A DNA stretch of 64,000 nt from Promerops cafer (lineage: Eukaryota; Chordata; Aves; Passeriformes; Nectariniidae). Position numbers and translations under genes: made by a program. This document shows, piece after piece, positions 37,601-46,730 of this stretch (positions within the stretch are counted from its first letter, which is position 1; each line of letters opens with the position of its first letter). The stretch spans positions 62,001 to 126,000 of the forward strand of contig VZSE01008774.1 of the NCBI GenBank assembly GCA_013398275.1, read 5' to 3'. The notes under the pieces were generated by a model. That model saw only the letters and a list, made by a program, of their open reading frames with translations. It did not search any database and was not told the DNA's origin.

Positions 37601-38924
37601 CCATCAAATTCCTCAATTTGCTTGATCACTTCTTCAGCTGCAAGAAGCACATAAGTTGGTCTTTTAACAATTGTCTTGGTTACCACAGTAAACCTCTGAG
37701 ATCCAGTAATACTTGTTCAACCTCTAGCAAAAACAGCTAGAACAACACCAGAAACAGCAATGGGAACAGAGCTGAAGTGCCAGGTCACCAGAAAGAACAC
37801 TCTCCATTCCCTACCCTGCCTTTTCATAATTTTTTTCTTGTTCTATTCTGACAGCCATCCTCCTATTTGCAAAAGTAAGATTCTTTACTTCCCAAATAAA
37901 ATTCCTCTGCCATTCAGCACATGGTTTAAAAGCTAGAGTGCATGTCCCTGGAGAGGTGCAGAGACTAAGTTAAAAGTTGATGGGAATTGGTGTCACATCA
38001 ACAGGAAGAAGTTCCCACTGAGTGGCAGTACTCATGTCAGTTTAGCAAACATGTCAGGGTGGAACAATTTAACTCAACAGTAATCCTATGTAGGCAAAGA
38101 AGCAAGCTGCAGTCTCTCCTGCCAATGGGCACTTGCTATTGTTCCCAAGCTCCAAGGCCTTTTCTCATAGTTCACTGCCTTTGAACTACTAAACCAATCT
38201 ATAGAAAAGCTCCACCTTTGGCATTAACAAAAAAAGAAAAAAAGGCACTATAGCAAATAACCTCCCTGAAAAATATGCTGTTTTTCTTGGCATGGCAGAA
38301 GTGTTGATTGAATACATACATTTTCTCCAGATATTTACATTAGCAGCCACTCTAAGACTTACTCTGAAGCATACATACAGCAACAAGACAGAAAGAAAGT
38401 GAACTATTGCAGCAGGCTAACGTATCAGCCTGTTCCTCTGTGCACATCTTGTTCCAAGAGCTGTGATGCACTTGTTTACTGTTTTTAAAAGGAGCACTGA
38501 CTTCTAATGCCCAGTAACTGTCAAAAGCACTTCGAGAGAAAACCAAGAATACAAGTGCAAACCAGGCACCCAAACCCCAGTTACAGCAGCTGCAACACTG
38601 CCAGGGCACCAGGTCAAAGCAGGATACCAGAAGGGAAGGAAATGCCTCTATCAGAAGCAGCTGTAGCTGATGGACCCCTGCACTGCAGATATGACACCTT
38701 GTCCGTGCAGGATTAGCAGAAGGTTTACCACAAGATTTACAACTTCTGGGAGATGCTTCCAAAGCACAAGGGTATTTTCTCTTACCATCTTCAGCTGTGT
38801 TGAGTTTAAGGCTCTGGCCTTTGAAGCTCAACTGTCCACCACCCACTTTGGTTTTGGCAAGTGACTCTGCAAGCTTAGTAATGTCTTCTGATGCCATTTT
38901 CCTGCTTTTTCCAAAAGTCAAGAG
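25571..38924 (-). CDS. RANGAP1: RANGAP1, Ran GTPase-activating protein 1 (14 coding exons, terminal exon not located)
   Basis: RANGAP1 stimulates GTP hydrolysis by Ran at the cytoplasmic face of the nuclear pore, and so sets the direction of nuclear transport. After SUMOylation it sits in the RANBP2-UBC9 complex. Fourteen exons join in frame to give 551 complete codons. The protein starts MASEDITKLAE and continues with leucine-rich repeats to about residue 350 (exons 1-10). Next comes an Asp/Glu-rich tract (about 359-386), a Gln/Lys linker, then the C-terminal domain with the SUMO motif LKSE at Lys511 (human Lys524, from memory). Arg91 in exon 3 (motif FTGR) matches the catalytic Arg known from rna1p and human. 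Human RANGAP1 has 587 residues. The shortfall is a shorter acidic tract and about 22 missing C-terminal residues. Each exon-intron phase agrees with its neighbour, so this is a functional gene. The 5' UTR is split by at least one intron. Confidence 0.97.
27564..27652 (-). CDS. RANGAP1: RANGAP1 coding exon 13, to the SUMO lysine
   Basis: 89 bases, residues 482-511 (DALMKKAFSSATFNSDAF, then LLVHMGLLK). The final Lys511 is the acceptor of the LKSE SUMO consensus, which is completed by the next exon. Acceptor TTTTTAG, donor GTGAGG. Too short for a routine open-frame scan. Confidence 0.95.
29339..29441 (-). CDS. RANGAP1: RANGAP1 coding exon 12, start of the C-terminal domain
   Basis: 103 bases, residues 448-481 plus one base (TDTSDVEKVVATLL ... 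AVHETT). Acceptor TTTCAG, donor GTGAC. The sequence SSVFKDEA is shared with human. Confidence 0.95.
29628..29741 (-). CDS. RANGAP1: RANGAP1 coding exon 11
   Basis: 114 bases, 38 codons, residues 410-447, with VATFLAFPSPEKLLRLGPK followed by VLIAQQ, as in human. The in-frame donor is GTTGGT, which is weak. A better GTGAGC sits four bases further on and would shift the frame. Confidence 0.94.
30221..30374 (-). CDS. RANGAP1: RANGAP1 coding exon 10, acidic tract
   Basis: 154 bases, codons 358-409. It starts S-D-D-E-G, then runs through more than 20 consecutive Glu/Asp residues encoded by a GAG/GAA/GAT repeat (plus-strand CTC/TTC triplets at about 30291-30371). It ends with a QQQLKERG linker and PKKIIDSQ. 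The acidic run is shorter than the human one. Triplet repetition makes its length prone to change and to misassembly. Confidence 0.93.
30762..30846 (-). CDS. RANGAP1: RANGAP1 coding exon 9, end of the GAP domain
   Basis: 85 bases entering in phase 1 and leaving in phase 2. It codes GNCLGEEVCEQLHEILEGF and ends near LGSL(S), just before the acidic tract. Acceptor ACCTAG, donor GTAGG. Confidence 0.94.
31573..31672 (-). CDS. RANGAP1: RANGAP1 coding exon 8
   Basis: 100 bases, residues 297-329 plus one base (ELNLSFCEIKRDA ... LEKLDLN). Bounded by TTTTTAG and GTATG. A leucine-rich repeat of the GAP domain. Confidence 0.95.
33133..33246 (-). CDS. RANGAP1: RANGAP1 coding exon 7
   Basis: 114 bases, 38 codons, residues 259-296 (TLKALRQIEVINFGD ... 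KLK). The donor is GTATTG, weaker than its neighbours. Acceptor CTCTGCAG. Confidence 0.96.
33420..33578 (-). CDS. RANGAP1: RANGAP1 coding exon 6
   Basis: 159 bases, 53 codons, residues 206-258 (SIGTLEEVHMPQNG ... GAVAMAE). Two leucine-rich repeats, LEEVHMPQNGI and LKVINLNDNTF, nearly identical to mammals. Acceptor TTCCCAG, donor GTGAG. Confidence 0.97.
34761..34895 (-). CDS. RANGAP1: RANGAP1 coding exon 5
   Basis: 135 bases, 45 codons, residues 161-205. It begins ILAAALKECHRKSS and contains VAGRNRLENDGATALAEAF, a leucine-rich repeat of the GAP domain. Acceptor TTTAG, donor GTGAG. Confidence 0.96.
35190..35700 (+). mobile_element. Old CR1 LINE fragment in a RANGAP1 intron, antisense to the gene
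   Basis: Diverged CR1 3' sequence: GGCAAGTCCAGGAAAGGG, then CTGGAGAAGAAAAGGCTCTGGGGGAGA, then TTACTGTGAGGGTTGTTCAACACTGG, then a GAAGAACCTGGTGTAG tail. No reverse transcriptase frame survives. The right end stops about 45 bp from the exon 4 donor at 35744. More diverged than the copies at 17 and 42 kb, hence older. Confidence 0.8.
35745..35924 (-). CDS. RANGAP1: RANGAP1 coding exon 4, leucine-rich repeats
   Basis: 180 bases, 60 codons, residues 101-160. Repeat motifs VELDLSDNAFG and LQELKLNNCGMG are visible and end at GGGK before a GTAAG donor. In the intron just after the donor lies an antisense CR1 fragment. Confidence 0.97.
36542..36601 (-). CDS. RANGAP1: RANGAP1 coding exon 3, catalytic Arg loop
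   Basis: 60 bases coding 20 residues (81-100, RCHWSDMFTGRLRSE...). It is too short for a routine open-frame scan. Bounded by TTTTAG and GTAAG. Arg91 in FTGR corresponds to the rna1p Arg74 known to matter for GAP activity (from memory). Confidence 0.95.
37510..37637 (-). CDS. RANGAP1: RANGAP1 coding exon 2, first leucine-rich repeats
   Basis: 128 bases between CTTGCAG and GTGAGG, entering in phase 1. It codes residues 38-80, including LEALRLEGNTVG (a leucine-rich repeat) and KKSELK. The codon count matches human exactly. Confidence 0.96.
38786..38924 (-). CDS. RANGAP1: RANGAP1 exon 1 of the coding series (start codon exon)
   Basis: Start codon is the complement of 38895-38897. The 27 bases above it are 5' UTR after an acceptor (TTGACAG). 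It codes 37 residues plus one base, up to NTAED, and closes with a GTAAG donor (38781-38785). The start was chosen because MASED matches human RANGAP1 exactly; an in-frame upstream ATG at 38921 lies in the UTR. Confidence 0.95.
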
Positions 38925-40063
38925 CTGTCAATTAAAAGAAACTGTCATCATAAAAACTCTCTAACAACAACACATAATCTATACAAATAACCATATTTAT
39001 TTGAACACTAATGTGGTTTTTATTACTCAGATGCATCGCTGAGTTTTCAATGACATTACTACTTTTCCCCAGAGCACAATTAAGACAGGCTAGATTAATA
39101 TTCCAAAGCCAAACAGTCAGATGGTGCTGGTTCTTTCAACACTGACAACACTTGGGTTTTGATGGAGTTGTTATACTTTAAAAATAAACAGCAGTAAAAC
39201 TATGGATTAAGGCCACATTAAGACATTACTCTTTGCGCAAGATTAACAATTACAACGCAATATTCCTCTCGTTTCCAACTCCATCCTTTAATTATATGTG
39301 CTGCACGCTTCCCCTGCTCTCCAAAGCAAGCTAGAATGAACACAGTTGCTTTTCCTTTTCAGTGATATTCCCAGTAGTGCCTTTGTCAGCACAGTTCCAG
39401 AACCACCGAGTTGCTGAATACATTGTGTGTGCTGCATACAAAACTCTCTCAGCTTCCTGGGTGCTCTTTCCTTTCAGATCCACACAAATTCATCACACAT
39501 TAAACAGGATGATCTTACACTTGCAATAAATTAGTGAACATCTAGCCTTGAGGTGCAAGTTTGAAGCTAACCATGCCTGGTAGCATCTGCATAGCATTAT
39601 TTAATGAATATTAATCACTGTCTGAAGGAACTGGTCTCCAACCATTGAGCAGGATAAACAGTACATTTCTTATCCCATTACCTCTGCTGGGATAAAAGAC
39701 TACACACAATTAATGCTTAGAAACCACACACTTAGACTTTAGACGTCAGAAGGGATGAAGTTTCATTCCTACAATAGAAAACTGGTTCCCTTCCATTCTT
39801 GTCTGACTAGAAGTGACCCCACATTCTTGTAGCTCGTTGAGGTCAACAGTGCTGGCTTTAAAATATCCCCTATACAAAAGCTGTATACTTTCCTCCTGAT
39901 ACCCATCTGTGAAGCCTCCAGCTTCCCCAGAGTATTACTTCTCTTCAGGGGTCTTTAATATCGCTTGTGGAAACAACGGGTGAAAATCTCCAAGGCTGAA
40001 GAACATAATTTTTCTAGGATGACTATCCTCTCAAGGAGGTGCTGCCAGTAGAAAGAAACCTGA
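38925..40063 (-). other. First RANGAP1 intron (5' UTR intron), left part
   Basis: Intron sequence between the start-codon exon and the presumed untranslated first exon in the CpG-rich block near 41.2 kb. No further exon or recognisable repeat was seen. Confidence 0.5.
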
Positions 40064-40461
40064 TGCCTACTGAGGCTACCTGGAACAGAGGCTAGACAGA
40101 GTTAAAGGAATAGAGCAAGTATTTATTAAAAGGCCTTCAAAGGATACACCTTGGGCAGTACAAGAGCCTGGCCGAGGCTACACCCAAGATGGATGCAAGA
40201 TGGATGACAGGTCACGAGTTTCCACACTCTTATAAGTTTTGGTTCATTTACATATTGGAGTTAATTGTCCAATTACAGCTTCAGGTTATGAAGTCCCATC
40301 CTCCCAGATTGCTCTCCTCAATTCACTGTTTACACTTTTTAGGCCTGAAGCTGCAATGGTGTCCTTGGTTCTCAGGCTGGAAAAGGATTGTTTTGTCTAA
40401 CTACCCTGTGAAGAGAAGTTGCTAACAATTTATATGAAGCTCAGAGTTACAAACTAAGGCA
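40064..40461 (-). mobile_element. Solitary endogenous retrovirus LTR in the RANGAP1 5' intron
   Basis: On the minus strand it starts TGCCTTAGTTTG and ends CTCAGTAGGCA, with inverted ends. A TATA-like CTTATAAG (complement near 40229-40236) is followed about 105 bp later by AATAAA (complement of 40122-40127). U5 contains CTCTGTCTAGCCTCTG. It lies in the same orientation as RANGAP1, so its promoter could in principle feed into the gene. No viral genes and no clear target duplication. Confidence 0.7.
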
Positions 40462-41099
40462 GAACAGAATCTGAAAAATATGAAAGCTAAAACTTAAGGC
40501 ATCAAACCCACGTAACTTACTCCACTCCTAACATACCACATAGGTACCAAACTCATGGACACTCCCAGCCTCTACCAATCCAACACTGAGAAGGAAGGAA
40601 AAAGAGGACATCCTCCAAACCCATGAAGGCTTTACCAGACAGGAACAGAAGTTAATATCTGCAGAAGTCAGTCTGTCCACCTAGCTCAATTAACAACTTT
40701 ACTCTTTAAAATCAGTTCTATTCTACTATGATCATCTTCCTTACAGATGTTCTCATCCTCTTTCCTTCTCTTTCCCTTGAATCTCCTCTGTTGTTCTTCA
40801 CCTTACAGACAGACTACCTACTAATCTCAACATAAAAATCCAGCATCACATCCCGAAGCACGTTTTATAGCACATATCAGCCACACACAACTATCAACCT
40901 ACCAGAGCTCTCTTCACTGTTAATTCTTCTTCAAAGAAAGCTTTGGGGGCAGGGGGAAAGGACGAGTCAGTCTGTTTGGCAAACACAACCAAGATCTGGA
41001 AATGCCTAAAAAAAGGTTTCCTTTTTACTTAATGCTGTGTGAAACTTTGCGCTTCCTGATGATCAAAAGAAGTAGTTCAGAATACTTTAATTACAACAC
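40462..41099. other. Region left of the CpG block, nothing recognised
   Basis: Ordinary sequence between the LTR and the GC-rich block, probably RANGAP1 first-intron DNA. No exon could be placed. Confidence 0.4.
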
Positions 41100-41968
41100 T
41101 TCGTCGACCCCAACAGCCAACGCACCGGCTACCTGCTGCTCGCCCAGCAACGGGGGACCTGGCAGCGCAGGGCGACAGCCCTTGGTCCCCGCCCCGCTAG
41201 CCCCCGCCAGCCTCCCAGCGTCGCTCGCTCCAGGAGCGGCCGAAGGCTCCTCTCTTCCCCCGCGGGAGGTGCCGAGCGCCGGCCGCACGCTCCCCCCCCA
41301 TGTACCGGGGCCCAAAGCGCGGCCGGAACGCCCCTTCCCGCTCCGCGCGGGGAGCGAGAGCGCGGACAGGGACCCGCGGCCGGACATACGTGACGCGCGC
41401 CCACGCGCGGGGACCCCCCTGCGCGAGGGAGNCCGGCCGGTGTCGCCACGCCGCGTGTGGGCGGGGTTGCGGGGGCGCGTGCGGCGGTGGCCGCCGCGGG
41501 GCACGCCGGGAGCTGCAGTCCTGTCCCTGCCCTCAGCTCCAGGTGCGGCCGGCGGCCTGAACGGGCTGCTCGGGGCCATGCCCGGGCCACGCTCACAACC
41601 CGCGTTCGCGGGAGTGTCGCTGGAGGAGCGCCCGCAAGCCTGCAGGTGGGACACGAGCGCCTTCACCTGATGTGAAGCCTCGCCTAGATAATATCCCTGG
41701 GTCTCCTGTTCGTACTTGCATGTTAATGTCAGACCNCGGGGCACGCCGGGAGCTGCAGTCCTGTCCCTGCCCTCAGCTCCAGGTGCGGCCGGCGGCCTGA
41801 ACCCGGGGCCATGCCCGGGCCACGCTCACAACCCGCGTTCGCGGGAGTGTCGCTGGAGGAGCGCCCGCAAGCCTGCAGGTGGGACACGAGCGCCTTCACC
41901 TGATGTGAAGCCTCGCCTAGATAATATCCCTGGGTCTCCTGTTCGTACTTGCATGTTAATGTCAGACC
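41100..41968 (-). promoter_or_regulatory. CpG-rich block, probable RANGAP1 promoter and untranslated first exon
   Basis: Base composition switches abruptly to very GC- and CpG-rich sequence, as expected for a housekeeping promoter. It lies about 2.2 kb upstream of the RANGAP1 start-codon exon. A possible minus-strand donor, GTATGT, is at about 41383-41388, after CGCGTCAC. No TATA box is evident. It contains two N characters (41432 and 41736) and a tandem duplication. The long open frames here come from the lack of stop codons in GC-rich DNA. Confidence 0.7.
41497..41968. repeat. Near-identical tandem duplication separated by an N
   Basis: Copy 1 (41497-41735) and copy 2 (41737-41968) both run from CGGGGCACGCCGGGAGC to TGTTAATGTCAGACC. 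They differ visibly only by about 7 bases missing in copy 2 around GCCTGAAC. The N at 41736 is exactly the junction, which points to overlapping contig ends left unmerged rather than a biological repeat. Confidence 0.9.
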
Positions 41969-41990
41969 GTTCTGCTAAGGAAGGCATTTC

Positions 41991-42250
41991 ACAGAATCCG
42001 TTAGCTTGGAAAAGATCTCTGAGATCATCGAGTCCAACCTATGACCAAATAACACCTTGTCAGCTAGACCATGGCACTAAGTGCCACATCCAGTCTTTCC
42101 TTAAACACCTCCAGGGACGGTGACAACACCACGTCACTGGGCAGCCCATCCCAATACCCAGTCACCCTTTCTGTGACGAAATTCTTCCTAATGGCCAACC
42201 TAAACCTCCTCGGGTACAACATACGACTATGTCCTCTCATCTGTCGCTTT
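41991..42250 (-). mobile_element. CR1 LINE fragment
   Basis: This is reverse-complement CR1 3' sequence: it opens CACAGAATCC, passes GATCATCGAGTCCAACC, CTTAAACACCTCCAGGGACGG, GGGCAGCCCATCCCAATA and TTCTTCCTAATGGCCAACCTAAACCTCC. On the minus strand this is a 5'-truncated copy without reverse transcriptase. It is better preserved than the RANGAP1 intron copy. It sits directly beside the CpG block. Confidence 0.9.
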
Positions 42251-44589
42251 CACCCTGGAGTGCAAACTCATTCCTGCTTAAGGATGAAAAAAAGCCTTGG
42301 TTTGTGTGACAGCCCTGTGTGCACATTGTGCATGACATTTTCTTCCTGAGTATAGAAACATATCAGAAACATACATAACAGTACATCGGCTGAGGCAGGG
42401 TGAGCTGAGCACAGACCTGCCTGCTACTGCAGTGGGTTTGCACAGCACCTCAGTCCCTTCTCTGCAACTGCAACCCACAGGCACTAATGTAGGTGCCACT
42501 TCAGGTGGGAGACGTCTGGTGAGATCCCCATTGATGTGGGCCATAGGTAGGATTTATTCTGCTATTTAGTCCCAAAACATTGCAAGAGGCATTTTCCAGT
42601 CTCTCCCAAATTTCCTAGCTGTGGTTTTAATAAGCAACAGCAAATGCTTATATGGACCCAAGAAAAGAATGTCAGTAGTTGATGGTGCTGGGTGACCAGC
42701 CTCATAAATAGTAAGAGAAGTTTCTTTTGCAACTGAAGAAAATTAAGAACCACTTAGACGCATAAAGCTGCCAGAATACATAGAGCTGATGAGAAACTAA
42801 ATTAGTGTGATCTTGAGAAGGAGCTTGAACCTGGAAAATATAAGCAAGAAATTTGGCACTGGATATTAGTTCCTCCCAATTTTTAGTAATAAACAGGATC
42901 TTATCAAATACATTAGATTCCCTTCTCTGTCATTCTCCCAAATATTGGTTGTGCCAGAGGGGCAAGAATAAAGTCATTGACTATAGGTGTAGCTATATGG
43001 GAATGTAGGTGTACCATGCCACTGTAGGATAGATCCATACATTCATTCTTCCTAAAAAATAGCTTTACAAATCAAAGCAACTCCTATGATACTGTTTCTG
43101 GTTTGTAGCAGGGGTTTGCAGTGTTTGACTCATGCTGACTACCTGCACAGGAGACTGAGACCTCAATAACTGCACTTGCAAACTGTGAAAATCTTCATGT
43201 TAACCTTAAGGAAAGATTTTACTTCATGAGAGGAGTGTACATCCCAAATCATGACCTTGCAGGACACCTCTCAGTCTTACAGACAAAGGAAATTGGGATG
43301 GAGGAAAGCACAACATGACTTTCAATTGAGAAATGCAATCTTGAAAATGAATGTTCTTAAATTAAAAGCTAGTGTTTATTCCAGCATAACTCTTGATTGT
43401 GTGTACACTTTGGTTTTGTTCCTCTTTTTCCTCATCTCCTCTTAACCTTTCTTCTCATCCAGCGGTGATGTCTTTTCCTTTCAAAGGTGCTGCAGGGTAG
43501 GAGGTGTCCTGGGCTCTGTGACTCATTTGGTGATGGCTCTGTAAGGCTGCCCTCCCACTGTGATCTGGCATATCTGCTCTCCCTGTGTTTACTTTCTGCC
43601 TCCAGATTTGTTCCATCTTTCTTCTGCCCAAAACCATTCCATCAACAGGGTTTTTCATTTAATGTACATTTTGCCCAGCAGCTTCTGCACCAGAGGCCCA
43701 GCTTAGTTTAGGTTCTAGTCATTGTCACAGTGTCACCACCTTAAATTAAGAAATAACAAATCTTCTGAAGAGTTAATAAAAATAAACATTGTCTTATCCA
43801 TGGATAGTAGCAATCTTTGGATCAAAAACAATACCTAAAAATGTGCATTGTAATAAAATATTGTGAAGAGCATTAGACAATGTTCTCCAATGTCATAAGG
43901 TTCACTATACAAGTCACAGCCTATATTTCAAATTTATAATTTGATATTTATAAATTATCAGTTTATTGTGTTGACAATGCTGTCAGAAGCCAATCCTACT
44001 CAGTATAGTAAAATCTTTCCTTTTCTGATCAACGTGTTTTAAATATCACGCAAGTTTAGTACCCTTCAGATGTTACCTTCTATCTGCCTTTGAAGCTTGG
44101 CAGAGTCCACAGTTGCAAAGCACAAGCTGACATTCTTGTGGGTCAGTCACTGTAAATAGAGAAGTGAGACTCTCAGGAGTAAACATGTCACTGATTAGAC
44201 TGGAAAAAAGCTGGTAATTTAAGCCAGTGTCAGTCTGGAAATTATTAATCTAATGGCAGACAGAATCCTTTAGGGAGAGGGAAACTATTCTACCAGGGAG
44301 GCTGTAGGAGCATAAAACTCCTTCCAGAGGGTTATTTGAAGTTAGTGATAGTGCAGCTGGGTGGGGATGGGTGACCCCCCCACCTAAGATGGTCTGTGGA
44401 TCTGGATCTTCACAACCACTGCCCATGGTAGAACATGTCCCACTCAGCCTCTCTTTCCCACCAGCAGCTCTCTTCCTAGGGCTCTGCCAGTATGGACTAC
44501 TATGGAGATTCAGTCCACTCTCTGGAAATATTGAGGGATTTGGGATGAAAACAAGCCAAAAATCAGATTCCAAAAAGTGTCTAAACTCA
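42251..44589. other. Intergenic region between the two genes, nothing recognised
   Basis: No exon, RNA gene or definite repeat seen. Short open frames have no domain. The separation between the RANGAP1 and ZC3H7B promoters includes this stretch. Confidence 0.45.
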
Positions 44590-44840
44590 CATATGTATGC
44601 ATAAATATAAAAATATATATGCATCTACATCCATATAATATATATGTAGACAGTATAATTCCCAAACATATAAAATTCAGTATTAATATAGTTTATATAT
44701 ATACACATGCTGCATATATGCATCTACATATATATATAGCATATATACATATATATAAAATATATGTAGATTGTATAAAATCAAGTCAATATAAAATATA
44801 CCCAGTCATATAAAATATAATATTGAGATACAGATATATA
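44590..44840. repeat. TA-rich simple repeat with an internal duplication
   Basis: Dense ATATAT/TATGCA sequence. The motif ATATGCATCTACAT occurs near 44619 and 44717, followed in each copy by an ATATGTAGA...GTATAA segment, so an approximately 100-120-bp unit was duplicated and then degraded. The frame translated through it (IYMHLHPYNIYV type) is an artefact. Confidence 0.7.
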
Positions 44841-44869
44841 TTTATTTGTTTGTTTTGTTTTATTTTTAT

Positions 44870-44945
44870 GTGTAGTTTTGTTTTGTTGTTGGTTTTGGTT
44901 GGTTTGTTTTTTTTGGTTTTTTTTTTTTATTTTTATTTTTTTATT
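44870..44945. repeat. T-rich (GTTTT)n simple sequence
   Basis: Tract built from GTTTT, GGTTTT and long T runs. Low complexity only. Confidence 0.75.
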
Positions 44946-46470
44946 GCAGATTCCTTTCCACGCAAAGATTTGTGTTTTCAGATAATCTTATTTACAGGAA
45001 ACCCCCCTCAGCAGTGCAGGGTGGAGTAAGTAAGGTCTGGCTGGAGCAGATAATTGCTCTGCCATCAGCGATGGCTCTGGCCCCAGAAATGGGTGGGCAC
45101 AAGGGTCACTGCTTCACGTGTGTGATAATCCCAGGGGGGGTCTCACAATTCAGTTCCTCGCTGCGTTCGTATGCATGCATTCCCTCTGCAGCGGCAGCTT
45201 TGCTTTTCTTGGGGTATATTTTTTTATATCAGCAAAGACAACCAGGAAGAAAAAAATATTGCATTAAAATTAGAACGGAGAGTCGACTGCTGAAGCGTTT
45301 TGGTTTTTATTTTTTTTATTTATTTTTTTAAAGCCTAATTCACCTTAAAGAATCTCAAAACCAGCCACAAGGGAAAGATTTGTGAATTTTTGTAATGGAA
45401 AGCGGTAGCCTCTAGGGCCCAGAGGATATGCAGGGAGGCATTTTCTCTTGCTGGTGCAGCTGAGAGCGAGCGAGAGAGAGCGAGACCTGGAAATGAAAGT
45501 AAAGAGATCAGGAGGCACATGGAGGGAGCTGCAGGGGCAGCCGATCCAGAAGCAGAATGCTGCCTTCTATAATTAAATAGCACTTATTATTATTATTACT
45601 TCTAGTAATAATACATTAATAATATCTCTAGTAATACAATACCATTTATCAAGGAAAGTTTATACATAGTGTGGGGGGGAAAACCCGAGGAGAGGTGAGT
45701 TCTTTATTATTATTTTGGGGGGATTATTTTTGTCTTAAATCAATTCTCTGTGTGTTTGTGTATGTAGAAAGGGGTGGACTTGAGAAACAAGAAATTCTGG
45801 ATGCTGCTTCATTAGAAAATAAAGGTTTCAGATCGTAACTGCATAGATGAAATGTTGTGTAATTGGAAATGTAAAAAAATGTGGTGAAAAATAATACGGG
45901 TGAGATTTTGAAGCTAAACCCTCTTCCGCCAAAAATGTGGGGTTTGCAAAAAAAAAAATTGTCAAAGATCCTAATCCCACCCCCTGGAAAAAAATGTGGT
46001 AGTAGTCTAAAATTGCATAGCTAGGGGGAAAGACCCTGGGTTTACATGGAAAACTTAGTATTAATCGCGTTTGTGCCTGTTTGTGTTCTGTTCGGGATGT
46101 GTGTTCTGGTCTGTATTTAGGATGCAGTTTCTCCCTCTTGTTTGGTACAAACCCCATGAAACGGCAGAGAAGCCCTTTGGAATTGCTTTTTAGCAATTTC
46201 CGCAGGGTCTTATAAAGTTTACCAAATAAGAAGACTGTGTTTTGGGGTTTTGCGGATTTTGTTTGTTTGTTTTGGTTTTAATTCTGTAATGTTTTAGACA
46301 GTTTCCGGGTGGCAGGGGACGTTATGTGTTGGCTGTTTTTTAATTGTTTTTTTTCTTTTTTTCCTCTTAAAGCCGTCTCCCAGACTCTTGGAGATGCGTG
46401 ATTTTTATTTAAGCGGATGGGGGGTGGGGCAGGAGGAAGAGTATGTTTCGGTTTGTTTTCCTTTTCCCGG
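44946..46470 (+). other. Left flank of the ZC3H7B CpG block
   Basis: GC content rises to the right. A (GCGAGA)n-like patch at about 45461-45486 may belong to an untranslated first exon or promoter. An AT-rich ATTATTATT patch lies near 45580-45630. No coding exon. Confidence 0.4.
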
Positions 46471-46730
46471 GGAAGCCTGGATGTCTCCTGCCGCGGGAGA
46501 CCCCTCTCAGCAGGGCCGCGGTGTTGGTAGTGCCGGGGTGCCGGCGTTCGACAGAGTCGCGGGGGTGCGGGAGGCGCCGCCGGCCCCTCTCCACTCCAGC
46601 GGCCGAGGTGGCGCCTCTCCCAGCAGCGGCCTCTACGCAAGGCCGGGGATCGGCGGCCTAGTGCTGGCTGTGGGGGGAGGAGGCGAGCGAGGGTTCCCGC
46701 GCCATCCGTGTGAGAACCAGCCCCGGGATT
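46471..46730 (+). promoter_or_regulatory. CpG-rich block, probable ZC3H7B promoter or first exon
   Basis: Short block dense in CG dinucleotides (GCCGCGG, GCGCCGCCGGC, GGCGGC) in otherwise neutral DNA, about 5 kb upstream of the first ZC3H7B coding exon. That exon begins with an acceptor after only 8 untranslated bases, so an upstream untranslated exon must exist, and this is the best place for it. Exact transcription start and donor not resolved. Confidence 0.55.

Noticed and set aside
41002..42123. Long overlapping open frames (up to 222 codons) on both strands
   Set aside because: They sit in a CpG-rich promoter with N characters and a duplicated segment. GC-rich DNA lacks stop codons, and the Pro/Ala/Arg/Gly composition is that of a spurious frame.
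44577..44813. 78-codon open frame rich in Ile, Tyr and His
   Set aside because: It is a direct translation of a TATA/TGCA simple repeat.
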